Below, piece by piece: positions 33,177 to 44,445 of a stretch of DNA of 64,000 nucleotides. The translations under genes were made by a program, and so were the position numbers. The first letter of the stretch is position 1, and each line of letters starts with the position of its first letter. The notes beneath the pieces are model-generated. The model did no database searches. It saw only the letters and a program-made list of their open reading frames with translations, and was not told where the DNA came from. Source of the stretch: Paratinospora sagittata (taxonomy: Eukaryota; Streptophyta; Magnoliopsida; Ranunculales; Menispermaceae); the NCBI GenBank assembly GCA_035771175.1, contig CM069608.1:15032019-15096018 (forward strand), given 5' to 3'.

Positions 33177-34760
33177 GTTGTGGTTGATGCCCTGAGTAGA
33201 AAGTCATACGTTGCTACTTGTACCCTCAACTTCGAAATGGGGAAGTTGGCTACGGAGATGGAGGATTATAACTTACTGCTCATTGAGGAGGGAGGAAGAT
33301 CATGACTCTCCCAATTAACTGCCAACTCTGAGCATATTCGAAAAATCTCAGCTGCCCAAGCGAACAACCTCGTGTTAATAGAGAAAAAAGAACTCGTCCT
33401 CAGCGGATAGGACTTTTCCCACTGGTCGGTCTCCGATGATGGGACAGTTTTCTACAATAAACTTTTATGCCTACCGAAAGACCCTGAAGTTCGAAAAGAA
33501 GTGCTCACCGAAATGCATTGCTCAGGTTCCCTATGCATCCTAGGGGAGACAAAATGTACAAAGATGTCAAAGCGACAATTTCGGTTCTCTGGAATGAAGA
33601 AGGTTATTGCAGACTTTGTTGCTCGATGTCTCGTTTGCCAACAAGTAAAGGCGGAATGCAGACTTCCTTTCGGCCTTATCCAGCCTTACCTATTGGAGAA
33701 TGGAAGTGGGAGAACATAACAATGGACTTTGTTACTGCCTTACCTCGAAATAATAAAGGGCATATGGAATTTGGGTTATCATTGACAGACTTACGAAGTC
33801 TGCACACTTTTTACCAATAAAGTTCAAGGATAACCCCGCCAAGCTACCAAATTGTATGAAAAAGATATTGTGCACCTCCATGGAATGCCACTCACAATCG
33901 TTTCTGATCGAGACCCTTGATTCACATCAAACTTTTGGCAAAGCTTCCAGAGTATAATAGGCTCCAAGATTACCATAAACACAGCTTTTCACCCACAGAC
34001 TGACGGGTAGTCATAGTGTTTAATCCAAATTTTAGAGGACATGTTATGATGTTGCATACTAGATTTTCATGACAAATGGGCTAAACACTTACATTTGGCT
34101 GAATTTGCATACAACAACAACTACCAATCCAGTATTGGCATGGCACCATACGAGGCTCTCTATGGTCGCCCTTGCAGATCTCCGGTATGCTGGTTAGACA
34201 AGGTAGATCGATCGCAATTGGGGCCAGAACTAGTTCAAGAGACTTCTGAGAAGATCATATTAGTAAAGGAGCGACTTCATGCGGCACAAAGTCGACAAAA
34301 GAGCTACACCGACAAGAGGAGACAACCTTTAGAGTTTAAGAAGAAGGACTATGTTTTTTTAAAAGTCTAGCCTACAAGAGGTGTCAAACACTTTAGGATC
34401 AAAGGAAATTTCACTTCACGTTATATCAGTCCATATAAGATTGTCGAACGTATTGGCAAACTAGCCTATCGACTATCCCTTCCCTCATCCATGTCCAAAG
34501 TTCATGACGTTTTCCATGTATCCATGCTTCAAAAGTATCATCCTAATCCTTCACATATTGTCCCTCTAGTCGAAGTTTAGGTTGAAGAAGGAAACAAATA
34601 TCAGGAGAGAGCGGTACAAATTCTGGATAGGAAAACTCAAAAACTTAGACGACGTAGTATTCCACTTGTAAAAATACTTTGGGATCACTACGGAATAAAA
34701 GAAGCAACTTGGGAACTTAAAGATAAAATCAAACATAGATACCCCAAATTGTTCCAATAA
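33177..34760 (+). pseudogene. pol: E2 integrase with chromodomain
   Basis: Resumes with [12 protein letters not shown] after the solo LTR. The zinc-binding region (33500-33680) is frameshifted but shows MHCSG, then [10 protein letters not shown]. Core: MDFVTALP at 33722. At the second Asp the sequence SDRDP is followed by a stop (CGA to TGA). The DGQSE block carries a TAG and a changed Glu codon (tagtcatag), so the third catalytic residue is lost. A GPY-type region near 34430 and the chromodomain (VKILWDHYG, then ATWEL, YPKLF) near 34670-34757 end at a TAA at 34758-34760. Inactive. Confidence 0.82.
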
Positions 34761-34853
34761 TAACTGATGATGTGATATATTGTACTTTTCACTTATCAGT
34801 GAAATTATTCTTTTACAACTATAATTGTGTCAACATCTAGTCTCATTACAAAA

Positions 34854-35370
34854 ATGCAAATGTCTGCTGATAGCACAGACAGGAGTAAAAAACCATATAC
34901 ACCATGTCCTGCTTAGCAACCTCAAGAGAGCTCTTCAAGTCCAGAAGCAACCCACAGCTTTTATACATCACCAACTCTCTTACCTCAGTGGTTGCGATCC
35001 CCTTCACCAAAACGTATTATATCGTGATGAAATTGCCCAAAACACTCCAGGCCCCTCATCCTAGTAGGATCTCCTACCAAAACTACCAAGTCGGCGAATT
35101 TAGGCAACAACACGTAAAAGCATTCCCCCACTCAATATGCCTCCCCTAAAATGCAACAACTCGCACTCCCCTACACCACCATCTGTCAGGCAAATGTCAG
35201 AACCTTCTACGGAGGAATCCGATTCCATTTGCTCTCCATTGTTTGATGATGTCGAGGATTCCACAAGCCAGAGTATAATTCAGGGACCTTACCAGCAATA
35301 CCCTGATCTAATGGAAGATAATCAAGGCAGTGAATCTCAAGAATACAGCAATCACGACTACATGGACTGA
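34854..35370 (+). pseudogene. E2 ORF3, conserved small ORF after the chromodomain
   Basis: I do not recognise this protein. The ATG at 34854 (MQMSADS) lies 94 bp after the pol stop. The last 78 codons (35137-35370) are open and include SPTPPSV, then EESDSICSPLF and DDVEDST. The same frame in E4 and E3 gives SPTPAFV/LTPPSV, DSDSICSLWF/TDSICSPWF and HDVADPTGHS/HDVEDSTGHS. The predicted product is about 172 residues: a basic N-terminal two thirds and an acidic Ser/Asp/Glu-rich tail, no membrane segment, no cysteine cluster. It ends 23 bp before the polypurine tract. Stops interrupt the first half in this copy. It sits in the env position but does not look like an envelope protein. Confidence 0.55.
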
Positions 35371-35393
35371 AATTTCAAAGGTGAAATTCTTTT

Positions 35394-35406
35394 AAGGGGG
35401 GTAGAG
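35394..35406 (+). other. E2 polypurine tract
   Basis: AAGGGGGGTAGAG directly before the 3' LTR start. It would prime plus-strand DNA synthesis. E3 and E4 have the same tract with different G-run lengths. Confidence 0.85.
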
Positions 35407-36745
35407 TGTAATACTCCTAGTTTACACAAAAAAGGGCATTGCCCAAACGTTCGAGCATGGGGTCCTCTATAAAACGGTTCCCCCCTCATTCTTCACACAA
35501 CAACTCGCTTCCTCTCCCTCTCTCTTTGGGTTGGTTTCCTTCACTCTTCTTGTTTCTCTCTCCTCTTTTAAGACTCTCTCTCTTATATACTCTCTTTGCA
35601 GTGCGAAGCTTTTCTCCTCGAGAAGAAGTGCCATTTTGGAAAGAAATACAATTTGAAGGTGGGAACGAAACATAGGTTTGCGTGTCTTATGACTTTTCAT
35701 AAAGTTTTCATTTATTTATCATTATTTCTATTATTCACTTATGCTGCATTATTATGTATAGTGTTCATACATGTCATGCTTATGCCTTAATATATGGAGT
35801 CCATGTATTATATTGTTACTATGTCAGATTAGCGGTCAATTTGACTAAACCAGACTTAGTTTTGTCCTCAGTAACTTTGAATACTGAACGGGAAGCAGCT
35901 TGCTGCTCTAGAAGACTTGCTATTTAAGCGAGACCTTGTGTTCCCACCTCTCGACCTGGGGACTGGTCTGATTGGTCCTATTGAAAGTTGTTTGCTTGTA
36001 TAGGTGATACTGGACATCTTAACAATGCACGCGGTGATGCCGACACTGATAAGCATCACCAGACACTGTCAAATCATGTCTAATGTAAGTAAAGACCAGA
36101 CCTGCACATGCATAGTCATCATACATAAAATAAGAACCACCTAAGGACGTAAGTAGTCTGTGATCTATGGATTATTTACTAGTGCAATTATGCCCACTAT
36201 TATTGATGTTTTTCCTAAAGATGGACGTACAATGTGAACACAAAATTACGTGGACATGGACATTTGTACGTGAACCTATAGTGATATATGGTCACAAAAC
36301 CATTACGAGACAGTGTTATGTATACTTACCTGTTAAGCTATGTTGCATTGTTTATGATGTTATGTTGTGTATATCTGATGTATGATTATGATATCTTGTT
36401 TATTAATTGTCATGTTCACAACCTATTTTATCCACTGGGCAATAGCTCATCCCGTTGCTTACCATTTACAGGAGTCTATGTTGGATTGGGCGAAGGTGTT
36501 TTGGGCCCTCATTTTGTACCCCCTTACTTATTTGTTCAAATTAGTTAGGGAGATTTTTGGAAGGATATTCCCTCATTATTGGTGGTTCCATACTGCCTAC
36601 ATTCTGTACAAAATACATTATGAAATTAATGAAAACAGACTTGTACTTGAATTGTGTACCTGCGCACTCGATAACTGTTATAATGCATTCACATTCCGCC
36701 TATGAGGGTCCCGCCTATTTAGGCACATCCGGGTTGGGTGTGACA
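35407..36745 (+). mobile_element. E2 3' LTR
   Basis: 1339 bp, TGTAATACTCC to GGTGTGACA. U3 contains one AAACGTTCGAGC motif and a CTATAAAA box near 35468. It has one copy of the U5 minisatellite unit (about 36220-36290). The donor-like block GAAGGTGGGAACG is near 35656 and the acceptor-like ACCATTTACAG near 36461-36471. Confidence 0.85.
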
Positions 36746-37607
36746 GTAAGAATATTCCTATATATCTTACATGAACTCATGGCTTCCACCCTTTGACCAT
36801 ATGTTACTTTAATCAAGTCGAAACCTAAAATTTCTTTCCCACGTTCATCTAGGTTAAACAAATCAATATAATTAATGGTCAGTTAACTAGAAGCAATAAG
36901 CACAGACTAAAGCAAACAACTCAAAATTAACTAATTAAAATTAAAATTAAAAATCAAATCCAAGCTATACATGTAAGTTCCAATTGCAACCCCAGAACAA
37001 AATTTAAGCCATAATCAAATATGAAAACTCAAAATCCATAGGGTTAACATCATTGAAAGAAAAAAACACAAATACAAGAGAAGAAAAGGATAAAAAATAA
37101 AATCTTGCAACGAATCCTTCAATCCTTGAATCGGCTTCTTCACGGCTTTCTAAAGTGTTTTCCTTCCTCTTTTCCACCTTCTTTTCTTCTTCTCTTTATG
37201 GATTTCTCTACTTTTCAATTCTTAGTAACCCTATTTATAATAGTGGAGAACCATGGGAAACAAAACCCCAAAAGTTCAAAAATAAATAAATAAGTCACAT
37301 AAAATAAAAACACCCTAGCGTCGCTGCGCTCAAAATCACCATTGCGACACTTAGTTATTGTCTACTCCTTATAATTCAACTTCTCAATGTTGCAGCATCC
37401 ATTTTCATCACCGCAGTGCTCATTCCCTGCTTTGTGTTTTTCTCCTTTGCTACTTTAAAACTTGCGTATTCAACCCTTCTTGTACTCTCACTTGTTTTCC
37501 TACAAAACAAAGCATCAAATGAGTATCTAAACCATAAAAAAAAAACCTAAAATGCACACCTAACACTAATAAAACCACAAAATGACTAGCTAAAATTCAA
37601 CCTATCA
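36746..37607 (-). mobile_element. Partial LTR-like sequence related to 5160-6653
   Basis: On the minus strand it starts TGATAGGTTG at 37607, followed by AT-rich sequence, a cttgttttc..tacaaaac segment and a promoter-like C/T-rich region near 37110-37210. The layout parallels the solo LTR at 5160-6653. Its other end is cut by the 3' LTR of E2 at 36745. Sequence identity is limited and the assignment is tentative. Confidence 0.35.
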
Positions 37608-38700
37608 CATTTCAAATCAGCATGTCATCTAAAAGGTTAAATGTATTTTTTATGGTAAAGAGGAGACACTTTCAGAAAGTTCACCCTTAGGTATGGAAAT
37701 TGATATATGCTAATTATGATTCATGTGTTAGAATCAATTGTAACTTGCATAAAAAGTAGATCATATTATTGCCAAAAATATTGGCAAGTGATTTTTTTAT
37801 TTTTATTTTTTGCCTATTTAGATCTCTCTGTAACTTTATATTGTGATTTATTCTCAGTTCGCATAGCTTTATCAAATTCTCATGATATTTCTTATTCTTA
37901 TCCACAAACTAAACAATCACCTTGAAACCCAAGCGGAAGAAAATAAGAGGTCATGAACTTGAGGTCATTAACTTGATAAAATAATCCAAGTTAATGGTCA
38001 TGCGCGCCTTAATATATAGACCCTAAGATTTGGAAGCCAATATATAATAACTCTTTCATGTTTTCCACTAAGCATGAAATAACTGTACGAGCATTCGTTG
38101 CACTAAAATATAAGAAATGGAGACAAATCCCAAATGTTAACAAAACTTCGATGTATCAAAGTATAGTAGTATAAATTGTAACCTATTACCTTCTCACTTT
38201 TGTGGTTGTAGAATTATTCATTGCTCGTATTACATTTTATATTTTTTAATGTCATGAATTCAATTATTTCATCTTCCAAATGAAACTAATCAAAATTAAT
38301 AATGTATTGTATAAAATAAGTTTGACATAGACTTAACAGTTCCTCGCGTACTAAAATGCGTTAATGATAATTTGACGATGAGGTATCTTCAACAAATGCT
38401 TTGGTCATTTGATTCGTTTGAAGATATAGAAAAAATATTGTAAAGATAAAATGCCTCGTATTAGTGCTAAAGATTTGAAATAGTATTATAATTTTGTCAA
38501 TGAAGAATCTTACAAGATATGTATTTATAACCACTAGAAACATAAATACGCCAATAAAACATTATTGTAATAATAAATGTCTTAATTTGCAAAAAAGAGT
38601 GACACAAATGTGAAGAACAGAGCCAAGGCATACATCCTACATTATGTAGGATGAAAATCTTTCTTGCGGCTCGAGGAGTGCAATGTGAGTGTGCAAATTG
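37608..38700. other. AT-rich non-coding stretch
   Basis: Over 1 kb of AT-rich sequence. Open frames are short and hydrophobic, with no recognisable domain. Nothing further can be supported. Confidence 0.4.
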
Positions 38701-39418
38701 TGTTTTATTTCATTTAGAGTTCAAATAATCTCATCTAACGTATAACATGTCATTTTTTTTAATTGCGTGTTGATCTTTATGAAGAATGTTATAAAAATAA
38801 GAAGAAGAAGACCTGAATGTCAAAGAAGGCTGAAGAAAACCATGAAAGAAAACTTTATAAACCTTGAAATTAGTGAGAACTTAGTTAAGGTTTGTTTGCA
38901 TTTATTCACTAATTTGTTATACTATTGTTTAGAGGAATTTTGTCCTTAATTTTGTTAAGTTTAAGTTGTATGTGGTTTTATCTTAATATTTGCTATGGGG
39001 TAAGGTCATATATTATATTGTCAAATTACAATTCACTAAATTAAAAATTTGTTGTATTTAGTTTTATTTCGTTTAGAGTTCAAATAATCTCATCTAATGT
39101 ATAACACGTCATTTTTCTAAATTAGCGAGACTGTAAACCGAAAAGGAGCAATCTTGTATTGATCTTTATGAATAATGTTATAAAAGTAAGAAGAAAAAGA
39201 CTTTAATGTCAAAAGAAGGGGGAGGGAAACCAAGCAAGGGAACTTAGCTATAACCTTGAGATTTGTGATAACTTGGTTAAGGTTTGCTTGCATTTATTAT
39301 ACCATTGCTCGGAGGAATTCTTGTCCTTGATTTTAATAAGTTTAAGTTGGACGTGGTTTTATCTTAATATTATATTATTAAATTGCAATTCAATAAATTA
39401 GAAGTTTGTTGTATTTTC
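38701..39418. repeat. Tandem duplication of about 358 bp
   Basis: The segment starting ttttatttcatttagagttc (38703) is repeated starting ttttatttcgtttagagttc (39061). Shared blocks along its length include ttgatctttatga.taatgtt, ggttaaggtttg.ttgcattt and ttaagtttaagttg. The second copy has a short insertion after the start and several indels. Function unknown; no conserved reading frame between copies. Confidence 0.75.
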
Positions 39419-40789
39419 TTATAATATAATAGTCAATTTTAGATTTGTTAGATTTATTTTGTTTCATTGAAGTATGTTATCCTATGAGTTTTACATGTGA
39501 ATATGATAATGTTAACAATTGTTACATATATATGTAATGTTTTTTTTCTTTTTTTGTTTATGGTTGCAAAATTATAAATTATTAGACCAACATATTCTTG
39601 GTTCTTGTTTACAATTTTTAATAGAGAAAAACACTAGAAAAGAATGAAGAATTACAAGCACAAATAAAAGCCTCACCCCTTTAATGGGGATGTCATCGCA
39701 GAAGATGTAATTTTTTTATTTAAGTAATTTATTGCTACTTATGGGCTTTAGTGACAAATCTTAAGGCTAAATTTAGGTAATATTAGGGGTCTCAGACATA
39801 GACCTAAGCCAATTGCACACGCTTCTACATATGTAAACCCATCATTTATACCACCAATAAATGACATAAGGCAAATATACCAAGGGTCCCAAAAAAAGAT
39901 GGACGAATTAATTACTTACAATAAAGAGTTTGTTGCAAAGAATATTTTTCAGAGAGTTGCAACAAGGAGTTCAAGGAGACCATAACACAGATTAAAGTAA
40001 TGTTCATGCCACTCGACATTGACAATACTCTCAATCACCCGATTACGAGACTTGATTACTAATGGTAAGTAAGATTTAGCTTCAAATATTGCAAAAAGCT
40101 TTCTATCATTATAATTAATTTAATATTTGAGATTAATTTACCTCACTTTTATGATATGTCACAATATAATAGCCTCTCGTATAAATATTTTGGGTGGAGG
40201 GTAGTGGTTGTTGCATTTGATTTATAATTAAATAAATGCATTTCACACATTAAATTTATCAACTTCATTTAGTTTACACCAATTTTCTTTTAAGGCCTTG
40301 GAATCATGAAAACTTAAAGGCAATGTTAGGTATGAAATCTCAAAATAGTTTTCAAAAATTAAAATACAATTCTATTTTTTATTGATTTGTAATTTTTAAG
40401 AATGTGTTTGATATTTTTTTTAAAACTTGTTTTTAAATTCTAAAAATAGTAAAAATTGTTTGGTTTTGGTTAAAAGGACAATTGGTAGGACCTTTTTTAG
40501 TCTTGTCATTTGTACCTTGATATAAAGAAATTAGCTTGAAAGATGGATTAAAATATATTAAAAAAAAACTTTTTTTGTCAAAAAATAAATGAAAAAAACT
40601 TGAAAAACGACATTTACACATTATCTTAAAACAAGCTATTTTCTTGATTTTATACCAACAACTATTTTTAAATCTTTTCAAACCAAGCATGTTTTCAACG
40701 CCTTTTGTATTCTTTGTTTTAAATACTAAAAGCTAAATTTAAATCTTATACCAAACATAGTTTAAGTCTCCTATTTGACCAAAATATTT
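39419..40789. other. Intergenic stretch, no identified gene
   Basis: Mostly AT-rich. Around 39800-40050 the composition is more balanced and one frame reads KEFVAKNIFQRVATRSSRRP for a short distance. It has no recognisable domain and may be a fragment of a gene or transposon. No splice structure could be supported. Confidence 0.3.
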
Positions 40790-42220
40790 TGTCACACCCC
40801 GCCCGGAAGCGCCTAAACCGGCGGTACACTCGCGGATGGGGCGCGCATTTGGAATTATAACAATGGTAATAACAGAGTACGCAGTGAAAATATAAAATAG
40901 TACAAGTCTGATTTCATTTAATTCAGAATACATTTGTACATGAAATGGTTAAGGGAACACTCTCCCAAAAATCCTCAATGTTTAATACAAAGGGTACAAA
41001 ATGTGGGCCCCATAACCCTGCACCTAGTCCACCCTAATTTCCTGTGATAAATTGGATAATAACGGGGTGAGCTTAATGCTCTCAGTGGGTAAAATAGTTC
41101 GTGAGTATAACAATTAATAAAGCAAACTTCATAATTAAATATAATAAATACACATCAAAGCATCATAATCAATCAATATGTATGTATGCATGACATCGTC
41201 TCGTAATGGTTTGATGATTGTACATCGCCTGAATTCACGTACAAATGTCCTTCCCCAAGCGTAGCCAGGTTCTCATTGTACGTCCCTCCTAAAGAACGAT
41301 GCTCTGGATTCACGTACAGATGTTCCTCCCCAGGCGTAGCCGGGTTCTCATTGTACGTCCCTCTCCAGGGAAATATAATGAATAGCGAGCAATGTTCCTA
41401 ACTATTCTATGAATCATAAACCACATACATCCCTAGATGGTGATATGTATGATGCAAATGCATGAACTGGTCTAGTCTACAGGTCTGGTCTGGTCTTTAC
41501 TTAACATTTAGACAGACTTTGGCAACGTCTGGTGATCCTTATCAGGGTCAGTATCACGATGTGCAAGGTTAGGACATTCAGTATTACTTGTATAAGCTGA
41601 TAGCTTTCAATAAGACCAACTAGATCAGTCTCCAGTTGAGAGGTGAGACACGAGGTCTGCTTAAATACCAATCACCTAGAGCAGCACGCTGCCTCCCGTT
41701 CACTATTTAAAGTTACTGAGGACAAGACCGAGTTTAGTTGAGCCAGATTGACCACTAATCCGACATTACAACAGTATAATACATGAATTCCAAATATACA
41801 GGCATAAGTGTGACAGTATAAACATTATATGATATAATGCAGTGTAAATGAACAGTAGACATAATAATAAATGAATATAAACTTTAATAAAATCTATAGG
41901 ACACGCAAACCTATGTTTCGTTCCCCACCTTCAAATAAGAACTTCTTCCGGAACTAGAGCTTTTCCCCGGGCAGAACCGCGTTGCACCGCACAGAAGTCT
42001 CAAAAGACTAAAACTCAAAATGAGTGAGAAAGAGAAGGAAAAATCACAAGGAGAGTGATTTTGGTGTGAGAAATGAGGAGGGGAAGGGTTGTTTATATAG
42101 AGATTTTTGGCACTTGAACGTTCGGAGCGTTGAGCCTCAACGTTCGAGCGTTGCGCCTCAACGTTCGGGCTGGTACCCAAATTTTTTTTTTTTTTTTGTG
42201 TGCAATCCTATGGTATTACA
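40790..42220 (-). mobile_element. E3 3' LTR
   Basis: 1431 bp. On the minus strand it starts TGTAATACCATAGG at 42220 and ends GGGGTGTGACA at 40790. Two U5 minisatellite units (41220-41360). U3 holds three AACGTTCG motifs (42115-42175) before a CTATATAAAC box. The acceptor-like ATCACAG is preceded by a GAGCATTAAGCTC hairpin near 41072-41085. Confidence 0.88.
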
Positions 42221-42246
42221 CTCTACCCCCCCCCCCCCCCCCTTAA
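42221..42246 (-). other. E3 polypurine tract with expanded G17 run
   Basis: On the minus strand TTAAGG, then a run of 17 G in total, then TAGAG precede the LTR start. E2 has 6 G and E4 has 5, so this mononucleotide run has expanded in E3. Confidence 0.8.
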
Positions 42247-42265
42247 AGGGATTTTGCCCTCGAAA

Positions 42266-42785
42266 TCAGTTCAAGTAGTCATTATGGTTATTCAGCTTGA
42301 GATTCACTGTTGGCATCATCGTTTGCCAGTTCAGGGTAGGGCATGTATGATCCCTGAATGGCACTATGGCCAGTGGAATCCTCAACATCATGAAACCATG
42401 GAGAGCAAATGGAGTCGGTTTCGTCCTCAGAAGATTCCAACCTTTGCTTAACAGATGGTGGTGTAAGGCGCTGGTTACATCATTTGAGGGCAGGTAGGTT
42501 GAGCGGTGGAGTGTTTTTTCGTGTTATTGCTCGAATCCGACCGCCTGGCAATTTTAGTAGAAGGTCCTGCCAAGATAAGGGCACGGGATTCTTTTGGGCA
42601 AGATTGTTACGGAAAAGCCATGCACGCTCTGGAGATAAGGATCGCTGTCTGTGTGGCGATGGAGTTGGTAATGCAAAGTAGTTCTGACTTGACTCTAATT
42701 CTTGAGGAGTAGCCACAGGTTGCCAAGGAGGCCACTGCGTGTGTGCATCACTATATCCATTGATATTATTTTAAGACATTTGCAT
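42266..42785 (-). pseudogene. E3 ORF3, conserved small ORF
   Basis: Starts MQMS at 42785. A stop follows at codon 5, where E4 has Glu. It continues NGYSDAHTQW, PVATPQELESSQ, then RSLSPERAWLFRNNL and SWQDLLLKLPGGRIR. Another stop (TGA where E4 has CGA Arg) precedes LTPPSVKQR, then TDSICSPWF, HDVEDSTGHS. A one-base insertion near the end shifts the frame before the terminal Asp-Tyr-Leu block. The basic SPERAWLFRNN region and the acidic tail are shared with E4; the tail is shared with E2. The protein is not recognised; no signal peptide or membrane segment. Sense orientation distinguishes it from the antisense ORFs described in some Tat/Ogre elements. Confidence 0.55.
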
Positions 42786-42876
42786 AGTTATTCAAGTGAA
42801 ACAATGTATTAAGATAGGTGTAAACAAAGTTCCATCATTTTATTGATAAGTGAAAATAGTACAATGTATCACATCA

Positions 42877-44445
42877 TCAGTTGGTACTAGAAAACAATTC
42901 AGGGTATTTCTGTTTAATTGTTGCTTCTAGTTCCCATGTTGCTTCCTCGATGCCGTTGTGATCCCAGAGCACTTTCACAAGTGGTATGCTACGTCGCCGT
43001 AGTTCTTGAGTGTTTTTATCTAAAATCTTTATCGCTCTTTCCTGACACCTATTTCCTTTCTCAACCCGTACCACGACTAAAGGGATGATATGCGAAGGAT
43101 CAGGATGATACTTTCGAAGCATAGATACGTGAAAAGCGTCATGAACCTTAGGCATGGATGATGGAAGGGACAGACGATAAGCAAGTTTACCAATACGTTC
43201 AATGATCTGAAATGGACCGATATACCATGGGGAGAGCTATCATTTGATCCCAAAGCGTTTGACACCTCTTGTGGGCTGAACTTTTAGAAAAATCAATTCC
43301 CCTTATCAAATTCTAGAGGCTGTCTCCGCTTGTCAGCATAGCTCTTCTGTCGACTTTGTGCAACACGAAGTCGTTCCTTTACTAGTGTGATCTTCTCAGA
43401 AGTCTCTTGAACTAGTTCAGGGCCAACTGCTGTCGATTTGCCATATCTAACCAGCATACCGGAGATCTGCAAGGGCGACCATAGAGAGTCTCGTACGGTG
43501 CCATGTCGATACTAGTTTGGTAGTTGTTGTTGTATGCAAACTTGGCTAAATGTAAGTATTTTGCCCATCCCACATTAAAGTCCAAAATGCAACACCGTAA
43601 CATGTCCTCTAAGATTTGTATAAGACGCTCTGACTGCCCATCAGTCTGAGGGTGAAAGGTTGTGCTCATGGTGATCTTAGAGCTCATTCTACTCTGAAAG
43701 CTTTGCCAAAATTTTGATGTAAATCGAGGGTCTCGATCAGAGATGATTGTAAGTTGTATGCCATGGAGGCGTACGATTTCTCTTTCATAGAGTTCGGCAA
43801 GTTTGGCGGGGTTATCCGTGAACTTTATTGGCAAGAAGTATGCAGACTTTGTAAGTCTGTCAATGATAACCCAGATAGCATCTTGCCCATTATTATTACT
43901 AGGCAAGGCCGTAACAAAATCCATTGCGATGTTCTCCCACTTCCATTCTCCAATAGGTAACGTTTGGAGGAGACTAGAGGGAAGTCTTCGTTCTGCCTTA
44001 ACTTGTTGGCAAACGAGACATCGAGTAACGAAGTCTGCAATCGCCTTCTTCATCCTAGAAAACCAGAATTGTCGTTTGACATCCTTGTACATCTTGTCAC
44101 CCCCAGGATGCATAGCAAACCTCGAACAGTGCATCTCAGTGAGCACTTCTTTCCGAACCTCAGGATCGTTTGGCAGACAGAGACGTTTTTTATAGAAAAC
44201 GACCCCGTCTTCAGAGATAGACCAGTAAGGAAGGTCTTGTCCGCTGGGTAGAAGTTCTCGTTTCTCCAATAACATAGGGTCGTTGGCTTGAGTTGTTGAA
44301 ATCTTTCGAACCAGCTCAGAGGTGGCTGATAATTGAGAAAGTCGTGATCTTGCTCCCTCTTCGATCAGTTGTAGGTTAAAATTCTCCATCTCTGTAGCCA
44401 ACTTCCCCATTTCGAAGTTAAGAGTACAAGCAACATAAGATTTTC
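42877..44445 (-). pseudogene. pol: E3 integrase with chromodomain
   Basis: A 413-codon frame (44653-43412) covers the end of RNase H, the HHCC region ([25 protein letters not shown]), and the complete core: [36 protein letters not shown]. The three acidic residues Asp-Asp-Glu are therefore present. Then FAYNNNYQ and [12 protein letters not shown] frameshift near 43412 separates the C-terminal domain. The chromodomain frame (43155-42877) shows DAFHVSMLRKYHPDP, LVKVLWDHNGIEEATWE and KYPELF. This is the best preserved integrase here. The chromodomain is expected to guide insertion. Confidence 0.88.

Larger units (their letters stand above)
24353..36745 (+). mobile_element. E2, chromovirus copy with truncated 5' LTR
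   Basis: Same family and order as E1. Only the last ~287 bp of the 5' LTR remain; the 3' LTR is complete. A 111-bp palindrome (26523-26633) sits in the ORF1-gag spacer and a 2925-bp solo LTR (30252-33176) splits pol. Protease and RT catalytic residues are intact, but stops occur in gag, pol and the integrase. Because the 5' end is truncated, no target duplication can be tested. The 3' flank is a different LTR-like sequence. Confidence 0.85.

Noticed and set aside
38767..38949. A 60-codon Arg/Lys-rich open frame
   Set aside because: It lies in one copy of the 358-bp tandem duplication and is not open in the other copy.
39800..40050. A possible host exon (KEFVAKNIFQRVATRSSRRP)
   Set aside because: The frame is short, has no clear splice sites and no recognisable family. 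It is recorded only as an unassigned stretch.
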